Shown: positions 8,284 to 17,865 of the stretch, piece after piece
Layout: every line of letters starts with the position of its first letter
Numbering within the stretch: position 1 is the first letter of the stretch
The notes under the pieces: model-generated
Database searches by the model: none
Seen by the model: only the letters and a program-made list of their open reading frames with translations
What the model was told of the DNA's origin: nothing
Translations under genes and position numbers: made by a program
NCBI RefSeq assembly: GCF_014779715.1
Contig: NZ_JACXYU010000008.1
Span: forward strand, 183,876-247,875
Reading direction: 5' to 3'
Source: Streptomyces chumphonensis
GTDB lineage: Bacteria > Actinomycetota > Actinomycetes > Streptomycetales > Streptomycetaceae
DNA length: 64,000 nucleotides

Positions 8284-10296
8284 TCAGAGGGGCCGCGGTG
8301 GCCCGAGCAGCGGAGTGCGCACCGGAGCCGCGAGCCCGATGAAGACCACCATCTCGCGGCCACCGGGGTTGGTCTGCAGCGGCACGGTGCGCCAGTTGTT
8401 GGCCAGCCAGACGTTCCCGGAGGGGTCGATCTGGACCGCGGTGTTCCGGTCCAGGCCGTCGCTGGGGTATCCGGTGTCGGCGGGCGAGATCGGATCGCCC
8501 GTACGCAGGCCGGACGGACAGGCGGACTCGCGGGCGCCGCACAGGTTGGCCAGGCGGTGACCGCCGAAGTTGGCCACCCAGACGGTGTCGTCGCCGTCGA
8601 CGGCGATCCCCCACGGCAGGAACAGGCCGTCGTTGACGAACGGCTCGTCGGGCGTGGTCCCGTCCGGCCGGATGAGGGTGACCGAGGCGTCGACGTGCCG
8701 CGTGACGATGGACTCGATCGCCTCGGCGACCATGGCGGGCGTGGTGCCCTCACAGGGCGCGACGACCGCGCCGCTGTTGGCCACCCACACGTTGCCCAGC
8801 GAGTCGGAGGCGGCACCCATGGGCCGCTTGATCCCCCCGCCGGTGATCGACCGCAGGGGTCTGCCGTTCGGGGACAGCTGCATGACGCTGTCACTGCCGT
8901 TCCCGGTCACCCAGGCGCGCCCGCGCGTGTCCACGGTGACGCCGAACGGCTTGATCAGCCGGTCACCGCCCGGCGCGATGTTCCGTGCCCGGCGCGCGTC
9001 CCCGTCCGGGATTCTGGTCACGCTCCTGCCGCCGCAGTTGGCGATCCAGATGTTCCCCTCGCGGTCGGAGGCCGTCCCCTGCGGCTGGACGATGTCGCCG
9101 AAGCGCCAGCCTCCGGGCGGCGAGAGGGGGCGGCCATCGGGGGTGAACTCGGAGACGCTGCGGTAGAGACGGTCGGCGTCGAGCGGGCAGCCGGTTCCCT
9201 GGAAGCCGAAGTTCGCCGCCCACACCCGCCCGCCGGGGTCGATGGTGACGCCGAAGCCGGCTCCGTAGAGGCCGCCGCCCCGGTACGGGGCGCCGGGAAC
9301 CGCGTGGCCCGTCGGGGTGAGCCGGGACAGGATGCGAGAACCGCAGGTGGGCAGCCGGGGATCGGCGCGGAACGTGTAGTTGTTGATGATCCAGGCGGTG
9401 CCCTGGGCGTCGAAGGCGACGTTCCCCGGTCCGTCGATTTCGTGCCCGTTGCCCACGTACCGCAGGGCGATCGTCCAGGCGTCCGGCGCCTGCGTCAGCC
9501 GGGGGACGTAGGCGTCGCGGCCCTCGGCGAGGGCGAAGAGTTCGGCGGCCTTCCGTCCGGGCAGGCGGGCGATGTCGGCGACGGCCTGGAAGGTCTCCCG
9601 GGGCGGCGGGGCGCCGGGGTGCCGGGCGAGGTCGAAGAGGCTCTGGCAGGTCTCTCCCGCGGTGCAGCCCGAGAGGATGTCGGCCAGCGTGTTGACGGTG
9701 CGCAGGGTGGACGTCCGGTCGCCGTTGGGCGGTGCGGCGAGGACGTCGCCCACCGAGCCGTCCTTGATGTCGGCCAGGTTGTGGGCGACGGCGGCGGCGT
9801 TCTGCAGGCCGGGGCGGCGGCCCGCCACCTCGCCGTGACGGGTGAACTGGGCCATGGAGAACCCGGCGGCCACCGTCGTCCGCTCGTTGAGCACGACCCG
9901 GCCGGTCGGCTGCCGGGTACCGATCATCGCGACCAGCCGGACCGGTGGGACCCACCGCCGGTCCCGGGCGTGCCGCCGCCCGTCCGGCGCCGCGTCCGCG
10001 GTCAGGTACAGCACCGCGTCGGGACGGTCCGGGGTCCGGTACCTCAGGGTGAACCGGCCGTGGGCGTCGCTTCGGGTCCGGGCCAGCGGCCGGGCGCCGG
10101 CCCCGGGACGGTCACCGGCCTGGAACAGCGTCACCTCGGCGGCGGCGACGGGGCCGCTTCCGCTGCGCACGACGCCGCGCTGCTTCAGCGGTTCGTCCCC
10201 GGGCGGCGGTTCGCCCGTGATCGCCGGAGGGACCGCGGCCCCCGTCACGAGGCCGGCCAGGAGGGTGGTGAGCAGAGCGGCTCTCCGAAGACGCAC
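8284..10296 (-). CDS. Secreted NHL-repeat (beta-propeller, Vgb/SMP-30-like) protein
   Basis: A 670-residue exported protein. The GTG at 10296 (GGAAAGG 8 nt upstream) starts VRLRRAALLTTLLAGLVTGA, a clear signal peptide. Residues ~35-130 look like a carboxypeptidase-regulatory/Ig-like domain (DAHGRFTLRYRTPD). A helical region follows with SGCTAGETCQSL. The C-terminal half has at least six repeats of the type GVTIDPGGRVWAANFG, DREGNIWIANCGG, DTRGRAWVTGNGSD and DSLGNVWVANSG, typical of six-bladed NHL/streptogramin-lyase-like propellers. Propellers of this kind bind ligands or act as lyases or lactonases. No catalytic set is clear enough to claim an enzyme. Confidence 0.8.
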   Translation of the reverse strand: MRLRRAALLTTLLAGLVTGAAVPPAITGEPPPGDEPLKQRGVVRSGSGPVAAAEVTLFQAGDRPGAGARPLARTRSDAHGRFTLRYRTPDRPDAVLYLTADAAPDGRRHARDRRWVPPVRLVAMIGTRQPTGRVVLNERTTVAAGFSMAQFTRHGEVAGRRPGLQNAAAVAHNLADIKDGSVGDVLAAPPNGDRTSTLRTVNTLADILSGCTAGETCQSLFDLARHPGAPPPRETFQAVADIARLPGRKAAELFALAEGRDAYVPRLTQAPDAWTIALRYVGNGHEIDGPGNVAFDAQGTAWIINNYTFRADPRLPTCGSRILSRLTPTGHAVPGAPYRGGGLYGAGFGVTIDPGGRVWAANFGFQGTGCPLDADRLYRSVSEFTPDGRPLSPPGGWRFGDIVQPQGTASDREGNIWIANCGGRSVTRIPDGDARRARNIAPGGDRLIKPFGVTVDTRGRAWVTGNGSDSVMQLSPNGRPLRSITGGGIKRPMGAASDSLGNVWVANSGAVVAPCEGTTPAMVAEAIESIVTRHVDASVTLIRPDGTTPDEPFVNDGLFLPWGIAVDGDDTVWVANFGGHRLANLCGARESACPSGLRTGDPISPADTGYPSDGLDRNTAVQIDPSGNVWLANNWRTVPLQTNPGGREMVVFIGLAAPVRTPLLGPPRPL

Positions 10297-10617
10297 GGGT
10301 GGTGCCTTTCCGAGGTGGGGCGGGGAAGCCGCCGAACGCCCGGCGACCCGGTCGCACCACTCGGCGACTCGGGTCACGGTGCCAGGCCGGAGGCGGGCGA
10401 CCGGGTCAGGACCTGTGGCGTCGCGCCATCGCTACCTGATCCGGTGACCGGACGGCGGCCAGACGGCCTCCGGGCGCCCTCGCCACCTCGGCCAAGCCCT
10501 TCCCAGCGCGCCCATGACGCCGTGCGCTCCCGGTCAGGGCGAGGGCGGGCCTCCCGAAGCCGCTCCACCGGCCGGTCCCATGACGTGCTGGCGGAAGGCC
10601 GCCGTATCGTCGGGGTC
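10297..10617. other. Divergent intergenic region, no gene seen
   Basis: This 321-bp stretch separates the leftward NHL-repeat gene from the rightward flavin-dependent oxidoreductase and must hold both promoters. Open frames here are shadows with no family resemblance. I see no strong palindrome, riboswitch or terminator. Confidence 0.6.
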
Positions 10618-11508
10618 ATGCGACTGAGTACCGTGATCCTCCCCGTCGACCGCTGGCACGAGGGGGGCGGCGAGAAGTGGCGCCGCGCCGAGTCGCTCGG
10701 CTTCCACACCGCGTACACCTACGACCACCTCTCGTGGCGGGTGCCGTTCCGTGACGGGCCGTGGTTCGGCGCCGTGCCCACGCTGACGGCGGCGGCCACC
10801 GCGACGACCCGCCTGCGCCTGGGCACCCTGGTGACCTCGCCGAACTTCCGCCATCCCGTGACGCTGGCGAAGGAGCTCATCTCGCTCGACGACGTCTCCG
10901 GCGGGCGTGTCACGCTCGGCGTCGGGGCCGGGGGGACCGGCTTCGACGCGACGGCGCTGGGCCAGGAGCCGTGGACGCCGAAGGAGCGGGCGGACCGCTT
11001 CGCCGAGTTCGTGCCGCTGCTGGACCGGCTGCTGACGGAGCCGGAGCTGACGTACGAGGGCCGGTTCTACTCGGCGGTGGAGGCGCGCACCGTCCCCGGC
11101 TGCGTGCAGCGGCCCCGGCTGCCGTTCGCCGTGGCGGCGAACGGCCCGCGCGGCCTGCGGCTCGCGGCCCGGCACGGGCAGGCGTGGGTCACCACCGGTG
11201 ATCCGAAGCTGGGCGACGCGGGGACGCCGGAGCAGTCGGTGGTCGCCGTCGGGGAGCAGATCGAGCGGTTGGGAGCCGCCTGCGAGGCCACCGGCCGGGA
11301 CGCGGCGGAGCTGGAGAAGGTGCTGCTGGTGGGCTTCACGCCGGGCCGGCCGCTGGACTCGGTGGAGGCGTTCGTGGACTTCGCGGGGCGCCACGCGGCG
11401 GTCGGCGTCACGGAACTGGTGGTGCACTGGCCGATCGCCGGTACGCGGTTCGCGGCGGACCAGGGCGTTTTCGAGCGCATCGCCACGGAGGCCCCGGGGC
11501 GGCTCTGA
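10618..11508 (+). CDS. LLM class (luciferase-like) F420/FMN-dependent oxidoreductase
   Basis: A 296-residue TIM-barrel flavin enzyme. It opens MRLSTVILPVDRWHEGG, with AESLGFHTAYTYDHLSWR as the first conserved barrel element. RLRLGTLVTSPNFRHPVTLAKE and SGGRVTLGVGAGG are the characteristic luciferase-like blocks, and GLRLAARHGQAWVTTGD comes late in the barrel. In actinomycetes most of these use coenzyme F420, but FMN cannot be excluded. The start is the ATG at 10618, since the frame upstream is only a shadow of the NHL gene. The HAD gene follows on the same strand about 100 nt later. The substrate is unknown. Confidence 0.88.
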   Translation: MRLSTVILPVDRWHEGGGEKWRRAESLGFHTAYTYDHLSWRVPFRDGPWFGAVPTLTAAATATTRLRLGTLVTSPNFRHPVTLAKELISLDDVSGGRVTLGVGAGGTGFDATALGQEPWTPKERADRFAEFVPLLDRLLTEPELTYEGRFYSAVEARTVPGCVQRPRLPFAVAANGPRGLRLAARHGQAWVTTGDPKLGDAGTPEQSVVAVGEQIERLGAACEATGRDAAELEKVLLVGFTPGRPLDSVEAFVDFAGRHAAVGVTELVVHWPIAGTRFAADQGVFERIATEAPGRL

Positions 11509-11606
11509 CCCGGAGGCCGGCGCGTCCGGACGACGGCGCTTCGGCACGTACTCGAATGGGCAGGGTGCTGCACGAGTGTGCGGACCCGTGGGGGAGGATG
11601 GTCACC

Positions 11607-12494
11607 GTGACTGATCCCTCCGCTACGTTCCGTCGTGTCCCCCTGCCCGCGCGTGCGCCGCGGCTGATCGCCACGGATCTGGACGGCACCCTGCTGCACG
11701 ACGACAAGTCCGTGTCCGCGCGGACGGTCGCGGCTCTGGACGCGGCGGAGAAGGCGGGGATCGAGGTCTTCTTCGTCACCGGCCGCCCGGCGCGTTGGAT
11801 GGATGTCGTGAGCGACCACGTCCACCGGCACGGGCTGGCGATCTGCGGGAACGGAGCGGCCGTGGTGGACCTGCACCGGGGGCGGGAGATCGTCGAGGTG
11901 CGGGAGCTGAGCCGCTGGTCGGCCATGGCGGTGGTGCGGGCGTTGCGCGAGGTGGCCCCGGGCGTGACGTTCGCGGTGGAGCGGACCGGGGGCATCACCT
12001 ACGAGCCGGACTACCCGCCGTTCTTCGAGGACCCGGGCGCGGTGGTGGCGCCGATCGCCAAGCTGCTCGGCGAGGGCGGCGCGGACCGGCACCGCGCGGG
12101 CCGGGGGCCCGGCGCGGAGCAGCCGGTCCTCAAGCTGCTCGCGCACCACACCGAGCTGGCGCCGGACTTCTTCCTGGAACTGGCGCGCCGGGCCGCCGGG
12201 GACTTCGCGGAGTTCACCCGGTCCAGCCCGACCGCCCTGCTGGAGGTGAGCGGGCGCGGGGTGAGCAAGGCGAGCACGCTGGCGCGCTGCTGCGTGGCGC
12301 GGGGGATCGCGCCCGACGAGGTCGTGGCCTTCGGCGACATGCCCAACGACCTGGAGATGCTGACCTGGGCGGGGACGTCGTACGCCATGGCCAACGGCCA
12401 TGCGCAGGTGCGGGCGGCGACGACCTTCGAGACGCTCAGCAACAACGAGGACGGCGTCGCGGTGGCCATCGAGGGGTTGCTGACGTTGCGGTGA
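11607..12494 (+). CDS. HAD-family (Cof-type) hydrolase
   Basis: A 295-residue haloacid-dehalogenase-type phosphatase. The nucleophile motif DLDGTLL lies near the N-terminus (IATDLDGTLLHDDK). Motif II is in VFFVTGRPARW, the conserved Lys in the VSKAST region, and the acidic motif IV in AFGDMPNDLEML. The C2-type cap between motifs II and III matches Cof/YidA sugar-phosphate phosphatases. The GTG at 11607 is preceded by GGGGAGG at 9 nt; an in-frame ATG at 11598 is too close to that site. The natural substrate cannot be deduced. Confidence 0.87.
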   Translation: MTDPSATFRRVPLPARAPRLIATDLDGTLLHDDKSVSARTVAALDAAEKAGIEVFFVTGRPARWMDVVSDHVHRHGLAICGNGAAVVDLHRGREIVEVRELSRWSAMAVVRALREVAPGVTFAVERTGGITYEPDYPPFFEDPGAVVAPIAKLLGEGGADRHRAGRGPGAEQPVLKLLAHHTELAPDFFLELARRAAGDFAEFTRSSPTALLEVSGRGVSKASTLARCCVARGIAPDEVVAFGDMPNDLEMLTWAGTSYAMANGHAQVRAATTFETLSNNEDGVAVAIEGLLTLR

Positions 12495-12561
12495 CCGGAC
12501 CGACGGAACGTTTCTCCGCTCGACTCGTCCGTCCGCCGCGGGCGACCCGCGTCCCCGGTCC

Positions 12562-14202
12562 TCACCGCGGCACCTCCCACACGAGCGTGGTGCCCGCGCC
12601 CCCGAGGCCGGGCGTCGTACCGAAGGTGCCGCCCAGCTGCTCCGCGCGGCGGCGGAGGTTGACGAGCCCGCTGCGCCGCCCGCCCGGCGGCAGCCCCACC
12701 CCGTCGTCGGCCACGGTGAGGCGCACCCCCGGACGGCCGTCCGGCAGCGTGACCGTGGCGTCGACGGTCAGCTCGATCCGGCTCCCGCCCGCGTGCCGCA
12801 CGGCGTTGGAGAGCGCCTCGCGGGCCGCCGCCACCAGGTTCCGGCCCGCCTGCTCACCGACCAGGACGTCCACCATCCCCGTGAACGTCGCCGAGGGCTG
12901 GAAGCCGGCGGCGAGGGCGGCGGCGCCCACCTCGCGCAGCACCCGGGTGCGCAGCGACTCCGGATGGGGCGCGGGCGCCTGCTGAAGCGCGTAGATGGCG
13001 GTGCGGATCTCCTGGATCGTGGTGTCCAGTTCGTCGACGGCGCGGGAGATCCGGTCCCGAACCTCCCGCGCCGCCTCGTCGTCGGGCGGCCGGGCGGCCC
13101 GCTTGCGCGCGCTCTCCAGCAGCATGCCGGTGGCGAAGAGCCGCTGGATGACGAGATCGTGGAGGTCGCGGGCGATACGGTCGCGGTCCTCGTAGACGGC
13201 CAGCCGTTCCCGGTCCTGCTGCGCCTCGGTCAGCAGCAGCGCCAGGGCCGCCTGCGAGGCGAACCGCTGCGCCAGCGTGCGTTCGGTCGCGGTGAACAGG
13301 GGTGCGCCCGGCTTCCGGGGCACCGCCAGGGTGCCGAGGATGCGACCCTCGCTGCCCAACGGGAGCATCATGCTCGGCCCGTAGCGGGCCGCCGCACGCG
13401 TCATCATGCGCGGATCGGTGGCGCAGTCCGCCACGAAGACGGGCTGTCCCAGCAGCAGGGCGGCCACCAGGGGGCTGTGCGGCGGGATGCGCACGCCCAG
13501 CAGGGCGTCCGGATCGTCCCCCGCCACGGCCACGACCTCCAGGCCGCCCTCCTCGCTCGGGGTCAGCACCAGCCCCGCGGCGGCGTCGGCCAACCGTCGT
13601 GCCTGCTCGGCGACCACCGACAGGGCGTCGCCCGTCCCCTGGAGCACCGCCGTCGTCAGGGCCGCGCTGCCGTCGATCCACCGGGCCCGCTGCCGGGCGG
13701 ACTCCAGGAGCCGCACGTGCCCGATGGCGATGCCGGCCTCCGTCGCCACGACCCTGACCAGCTGGACGTCGGCGTCCGTGAAGGGCGAGCCGTCCGCCTT
13801 GTCGCTCAGGTAGAGGTGGCCGAACGGCTCGTCCCGCACCCGGATCGGCACGCTGAGGAAGTGCGCGTCGGGCCGCCCGCGGATCCGGCTGCGGATGGTC
13901 GCCGCGTCGCCGTGGGTGACGTAGTCGTCGAGCGCGGCGCTCTCCTCGACGCCCAGCACCCCGATCGCCGCGTGCCGGGCGTCGGTGAGCGCGGCGGCGG
14001 TGCGGACGATGCGGTCCAGCACCGTCCGCAGGTCGACGTCACCGCCGATCGCGACCATCGCCTCCAGGGCCTGCGGCAGCCTGCGGACCAGCTCGGGCGT
14101 CAGACTCTGCAACGACTCGGCGGCCAGCTGCTCGGCGAGCGAACCGGTGGCCTCCGCGCCGGGCACGGGGTTCCCCTCGGCGTCCGGGTCCTGCGGCGCC
14201 AT
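12562..14202 (-). CDS. GAF-domain sensor histidine kinase (DevS/NarL-partner type)
   Basis: A 546-residue soluble sensor kinase with two GAF domains: about residues 55-190, with GVLGVEESAALDDYVTHG, and about 205-335. The dimerisation/phosphoacceptor domain is of the HisKA_3 type, with RDRIARDLHDLVIQRLF (phospho-His in DLHD near residue 350). A C-terminal HATPase follows, with the N box EALSNAVRHA, and DDGVGLP and GLVNLRRRAEQLGG. DevS/DosS-like kinases sense O2, NO or redox through their GAF domains. It starts 23 nt after the cydDC stop and is probably the last gene of the cyd operon. No response regulator gene is adjacent, so its partner must lie elsewhere. Confidence 0.9.
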   Translation of the reverse strand: MAPQDPDAEGNPVPGAEATGSLAEQLAAESLQSLTPELVRRLPQALEAMVAIGGDVDLRTVLDRIVRTAAALTDARHAAIGVLGVEESAALDDYVTHGDAATIRSRIRGRPDAHFLSVPIRVRDEPFGHLYLSDKADGSPFTDADVQLVRVVATEAGIAIGHVRLLESARQRARWIDGSAALTTAVLQGTGDALSVVAEQARRLADAAAGLVLTPSEEGGLEVVAVAGDDPDALLGVRIPPHSPLVAALLLGQPVFVADCATDPRMMTRAAARYGPSMMLPLGSEGRILGTLAVPRKPGAPLFTATERTLAQRFASQAALALLLTEAQQDRERLAVYEDRDRIARDLHDLVIQRLFATGMLLESARKRAARPPDDEAAREVRDRISRAVDELDTTIQEIRTAIYALQQAPAPHPESLRTRVLREVGAAALAAGFQPSATFTGMVDVLVGEQAGRNLVAAAREALSNAVRHAGGSRIELTVDATVTLPDGRPGVRLTVADDGVGLPPGGRRSGLVNLRRRAEQLGGTFGTTPGLGGAGTTLVWEVPR

Positions 14203-14225
14203 CGCTCACCCCTCTCCCCGCCCCG

Positions 14226-17200
14226 TCAGGTCTGCGGCAGCAGCGCCCGGAGCGCGGTGTCCGCAGCATCGTCCCTCCCTCCAGTGGACCGGAGCGCGTC
14301 GCTCTCCGCCTCCCGGGCGAGCAGCTCGCGCAGCGGTCCGGGCACGGCGGACAGCTGCGCGTACGGGCCGCGCTGCACGCAGCGTCCGCCCTCCAGCACG
14401 ACGACCTCGTCCACGGCGGCGAGCCCGGCCAGCCGGTGGGTGATGAGCAGCGTGGTCCGGCCCTCGGTGGCCGCGAGCAGGTCCGCGGTCAGCGCGTCCG
14501 CCGTCTCCAGGTCCAGGTGTTCGGCCGGCTCGTCGAGGACGAGGACCGGGAAGCCGGCGAGGAGCGCGCGGGCCAGGGCGAGCCGCTGCCGCTGCCCGCC
14601 CGAGAGCCGGGCACCGTGCTCGCCCACCGGGGTGTCCAGCCCCTGCGGCAGCGCCGCCACCCAGTCGAGGAGCCGGGCCCGGGCGAGCGCCCGGCGCAGG
14701 TCCGCGTCCGTCGCGCCCGGCCGGGCCAGCCGCAGGTTCTCCCGCAGCGTGGAGTCGAAGAGGTGGGCGTCCTGAGCGCACAGGCCCACGCCGCGCCGCA
14801 CGGCGTCCGAGTCGTAGGACGCCGCGTCGGCGCCGCCGTGGACGTACGTCCCGGACTCCGGTTCCAGGAACCGCAGCAGGGTGTGGGCGAGCGTCGTCTT
14901 GCCCGAGCCCGAGCGGCCGACCACGGCGACCCGTCGCCCGGGAGTCAGCGTGAGGTCGATCCCCGCCAGGGCCGGGCGCTGCTGCCCCGGGTGGCGGACG
15001 GTCACGTTCCGCAGCTCCAGGGGGAAGACGCTGTCGGGTTCCGGCAACGGTCGACGCGGCTCCCGCACCGGTTCCGGGGCGTCCATCACCTCGTACAGGC
15101 GTTCGGCGCTGCGCCGCACCCGCTGCCGGTACTGCACGGCCGACGGCAGTCCGAGGACCCCTTCGAAGGCCGCGAGCGGGGTCAGCACGACGACCGCCAG
15201 CCAGACGCCCTCCAGCCGACCCGTCTGTACGGCTGCGGCACCGAAGGCCGCCGCCGTACAGACGGTCACCCCCGTCACCAGCGCCGTCGCGGCGCCGGCC
15301 AGCGCCGTCGCGGCGGACCCGCGCGCCGCGATACCGGTCAGTTCCGCGTCGGCGCGGCGGGCGGCGGCGACGCGGGAGGGCAGCGCCCCGGCGACGGTCA
15401 GCTCCCCGACGCCGGTCAACAGTTCGACGGTCCGCGCGCTCAGGGTGCCGCGCGCGGGGGCCAGCCGGTGTCCGGCTCGGCGGGCCACCACGGAGGTGAG
15501 CCACGGCACGCCCACCCCGGCCAGCAGCAGCCCGACGGCCAGGGCCGCACCGGCCTCCGGCAGCAGCCACGCGGTGAATCCCGTCGCCCCGACGGAGACC
15601 ACGCCCGCGGCCACGACCGGCAGGAGCCAGCGGAGGAAGTAGTCCTGGAGGGCGTCCACATCCCCCACCAGGCGGGCCAGCACGTCTCCCCTGCGGCTGC
15701 GGTGCAGGGCCGCCGGAGCGAGCCGCTCCAGACGTGCGTAGACGGCTACCCGCAGATCCGCGAGGACGCGCAGGACGGCGTCGTGGGAGACGAGCCGCTC
15801 GGCGTAGCGGAAGACGGCCCGGCCGATACCGAAGGCCCGGGTCGCGGTGACAGCCGTCAGCAGGTAGAGCACCGGGGGCTGCTCCGACGCCCGGGAAATG
15901 AGCCAGCCCGACACCGCCATCAGCCCGACCGCGCTGGCCAGGGCCAGCGCGCCCAGCGTCGCGGCGAGGGCGAACCGGCCACGCAGACGGCGCCCCGCGC
16001 TCCGGACGCGGCGCAGCGCACCAAGCGCCGGGGCCGCCTCCGGGGCCGCCTCCACCGCCGGGGAGGGGCGGGCGGTGACGGCGGACGGCGGTGTCGCGTG
16101 ACCCGGTTTCACGTGGACCGGTTTCACGTGAAACATGACCTCTTCCCGTGCGCGGCCAGCCGCCGCGCCGGGCTCCGGAGCCTCCTCGCCCGACGGGCCG
16201 CCGTCGACCGTCCTCGTCGAGGGTCGCTTCGCCGTCGGTGGGCCGCCGATCCGGACGACCCGGTCCGCCACCGCCAGCAGCGCGGGGCGGTGGACGACCA
16301 GCAGCACGGTGCGGCCTGCGGCGAGCCGCCGGATCGCGTCCACCACGGTGCCCTCGGTGGCGCCGTCCAACGCGGCGGTCGGCTCGTCCAGCAGCAGCAC
16401 CGGCCGGTCGGCGAGGAACGCACGGGCCAGCGCCACGCGTTGCCGCTGACCGGCGGAGAGCCCGGATCCGCCCTCCCCCAGCTCCGCCGAGGCATCCAGC
16501 TCCGCCGCCCCGGCGTCGCGGAGTGCCGCACGGACGGCGTCGTCGCCCGCCTGGGGACGCGCCAACCGCACGTTGTCCGCGACCGTTCCGGCGAACAGGT
16601 ACGGATGCTGGGGCAGCCAGGCGATGCGCCGGTGCCAGTCCGCGAGGTCCAGCTCCGCCAGGTCCACACCGTCCACCCGGACGCGGCCGGTGTCCGGCCG
16701 CGTGAAGCCCAGCACCGTACTGAGCAGCGTGGACTTCCCCGCCCCCGAGGGTCCGACCAGGGCGACCGTCTCGCCCGCGCGCACGGTCAGGTCGGTGACC
16801 GGCAGCGACACCGTGGTCCGGCCCTCGTGCCGGACGCTGACGCCGTCCAGGCGCAGCTCGCGAACGGGCCCGAGCGACCCCAGCGTGCGGTCGCCCCCCT
16901 CCGGCAGCGGCGTCTCCAGCACCGCGAAGGCCTCGTCCGCCGCCGCGATCCCCTCGGCGGCGGCGTGGTACTGCGCACCCACCTGGCGCAGCGGCAGATA
17001 CGCCTCGGGCGCCAGGATGAGCACGACGAGCCCCGTGTAGAGATCCATCTCACCGTGCACCAGCCGCATGCCGATGCCCACCGCCACCAGCGCGACGGAG
17101 ATCGTCGCGAGCAGCTCCAGCGCGAAGGAGGACAGGAAGGCGATGCGCAGGGTGCGCAGGGTCGCGGAACGGTAGTCACCGGTGATGGCCCGGATGTTGT

Positions 17201-17861
17201 CCGCCTGCGCCTTCGCACGCCCGAACACCCGGAGCGTGGGCAGCCCGTCCACGAGGTCGAGGAAGTGGTGGGAGAGCCGTGCGAGCAGCCGCCACTGCCG
17301 GTCCATGTGGGCCTGGGTGGCCCAGCCGATCAGCACCATGAAGACGGGGATCAGCGGCAGTGTCACCGCGATCGTGGCCGCGGCGATCCAGTCCGACCAG
17401 ACGATGCGGGCCAGCACGGCGGCCGGGACGACGGCCGCCAGCCCCAACTGCGGGAGGTAGCGGGCGAAGTAGTCGTCGAGGGCGTCGACCCCCCGGGTGG
17501 CGAGCGTCGTCAGCTCCCCGGTCCGTCGGCCACCGAGCCAGGCGGGCCCCAGCGCGGAGGCGTGGACCAGCAACCGCATGCGCAGCTGTGACTTCACGGC
17601 GGCGCTGGAACGGTGCGCGGACAGCTCCGTGAGCCAGGCCACGAGGGCCCGGCCCAGGGAGACGAGCACGAGGAGCAGCAGCGGACGCCCCAGGGAGGCC
17701 ACGTCGGCGCCTTCCTGGAAGGCGCGGACGACGATCTCCGCGATCAGCATGGCCTGGCCGATGACCAGGCCCGCGCCGGCCAGCCCGAGCACCACGGCGG
17801 CCAGGAGGAACAGCCGGGTGGCACGCGCGTGGCGGATCAGCCGCGGGTCTATCGGGCGCAC
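14226..17861 (-). CDS. cydD: Fused CydD-CydC thiol ABC exporter
   Basis: A 1211-residue single-chain version of the heterodimeric CydDC exporter, which moves glutathione- or cysteine-type thiols outward and is needed for cytochrome bd assembly. CydD half: six membrane helices (about 15-310) and an ATPase with Walker A GPSGAGKST at 370-377 and signature LSAGQRQR. The CydC half repeats this order with Walker A GRSGSGKTT near residue 980 and signature LSGGQRQR. The halves are joined by a proline/alanine-rich linker whose FHVKPVHVKPG residues are encoded by a parS-like site. It begins 4 nt after the cydB stop, which suggests coupling. Separate cydC and cydD genes are the rule outside actinomycetes. 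Confidence 0.93.
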   Translation of the reverse strand: MRPIDPRLIRHARATRLFLLAAVVLGLAGAGLVIGQAMLIAEIVVRAFQEGADVASLGRPLLLLVLVSLGRALVAWLTELSAHRSSAAVKSQLRMRLLVHASALGPAWLGGRRTGELTTLATRGVDALDDYFARYLPQLGLAAVVPAAVLARIVWSDWIAAATIAVTLPLIPVFMVLIGWATQAHMDRQWRLLARLSHHFLDLVDGLPTLRVFGRAKAQADNIRAITGDYRSATLRTLRIAFLSSFALELLATISVALVAVGIGMRLVHGEMDLYTGLVVLILAPEAYLPLRQVGAQYHAAAEGIAAADEAFAVLETPLPEGGDRTLGSLGPVRELRLDGVSVRHEGRTTVSLPVTDLTVRAGETVALVGPSGAGKSTLLSTVLGFTRPDTGRVRVDGVDLAELDLADWHRRIAWLPQHPYLFAGTVADNVRLARPQAGDDAVRAALRDAGAAELDASAELGEGGSGLSAGQRQRVALARAFLADRPVLLLDEPTAALDGATEGTVVDAIRRLAAGRTVLLVVHRPALLAVADRVVRIGGPPTAKRPSTRTVDGGPSGEEAPEPGAAAGRAREEVMFHVKPVHVKPGHATPPSAVTARPSPAVEAAPEAAPALGALRRVRSAGRRLRGRFALAATLGALALASAVGLMAVSGWLISRASEQPPVLYLLTAVTATRAFGIGRAVFRYAERLVSHDAVLRVLADLRVAVYARLERLAPAALHRSRRGDVLARLVGDVDALQDYFLRWLLPVVAAGVVSVGATGFTAWLLPEAGAALAVGLLLAGVGVPWLTSVVARRAGHRLAPARGTLSARTVELLTGVGELTVAGALPSRVAAARRADAELTGIAARGSAATALAGAATALVTGVTVCTAAAFGAAAVQTGRLEGVWLAVVVLTPLAAFEGVLGLPSAVQYRQRVRRSAERLYEVMDAPEPVREPRRPLPEPDSVFPLELRNVTVRHPGQQRPALAGIDLTLTPGRRVAVVGRSGSGKTTLAHTLLRFLEPESGTYVHGGADAASYDSDAVRRGVGLCAQDAHLFDSTLRENLRLARPGATDADLRRALARARLLDWVAALPQGLDTPVGEHGARLSGGQRQRLALARALLAGFPVLVLDEPAEHLDLETADALTADLLAATEGRTTLLITHRLAGLAAVDEVVVLEGGRCVQRGPYAQLSAVPGPLRELLAREAESDALRSTGGRDDAADTALRALLPQT
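16120..16135. other. parS: parS (ParB-binding) site inside cydDC
   Basis: GGTTTCACGTGAAACA matches the Streptomyces parS consensus TGTTTCACGTGAAACA in 15 of 16 positions. It encodes the FHVKP part of the cydDC linker. A degenerate partial copy, GGTTTCACGTGGACC, lies directly beside it at 16105-16119 and encodes the second VHVKPG. Confidence 0.75.
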
Positions 17862-17865
17862 GGCG

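Noticed and set aside
8089..10617. Long 5' extension of the flavin-dependent oxidoreductase frame
   Set aside because: The extension is antisense to the NHL-repeat gene and has no recognisable sequence. The LLM family start coincides with the ATG at 10618.
16105..16119. Second parS beside the cydDC site
   Set aside because: GGTTTCACGTGGACC lacks the right half-site. I treat it as a degenerate copy, not as a functional site.
14436..17591. Very long open frame opposite cydDC
   Set aside because: It mirrors the codon structure of cydDC on the other strand, is rich in Gln/Gly/Arg without domains, and has no ribosome binding site. Such antisense frames are normal at this GC content.
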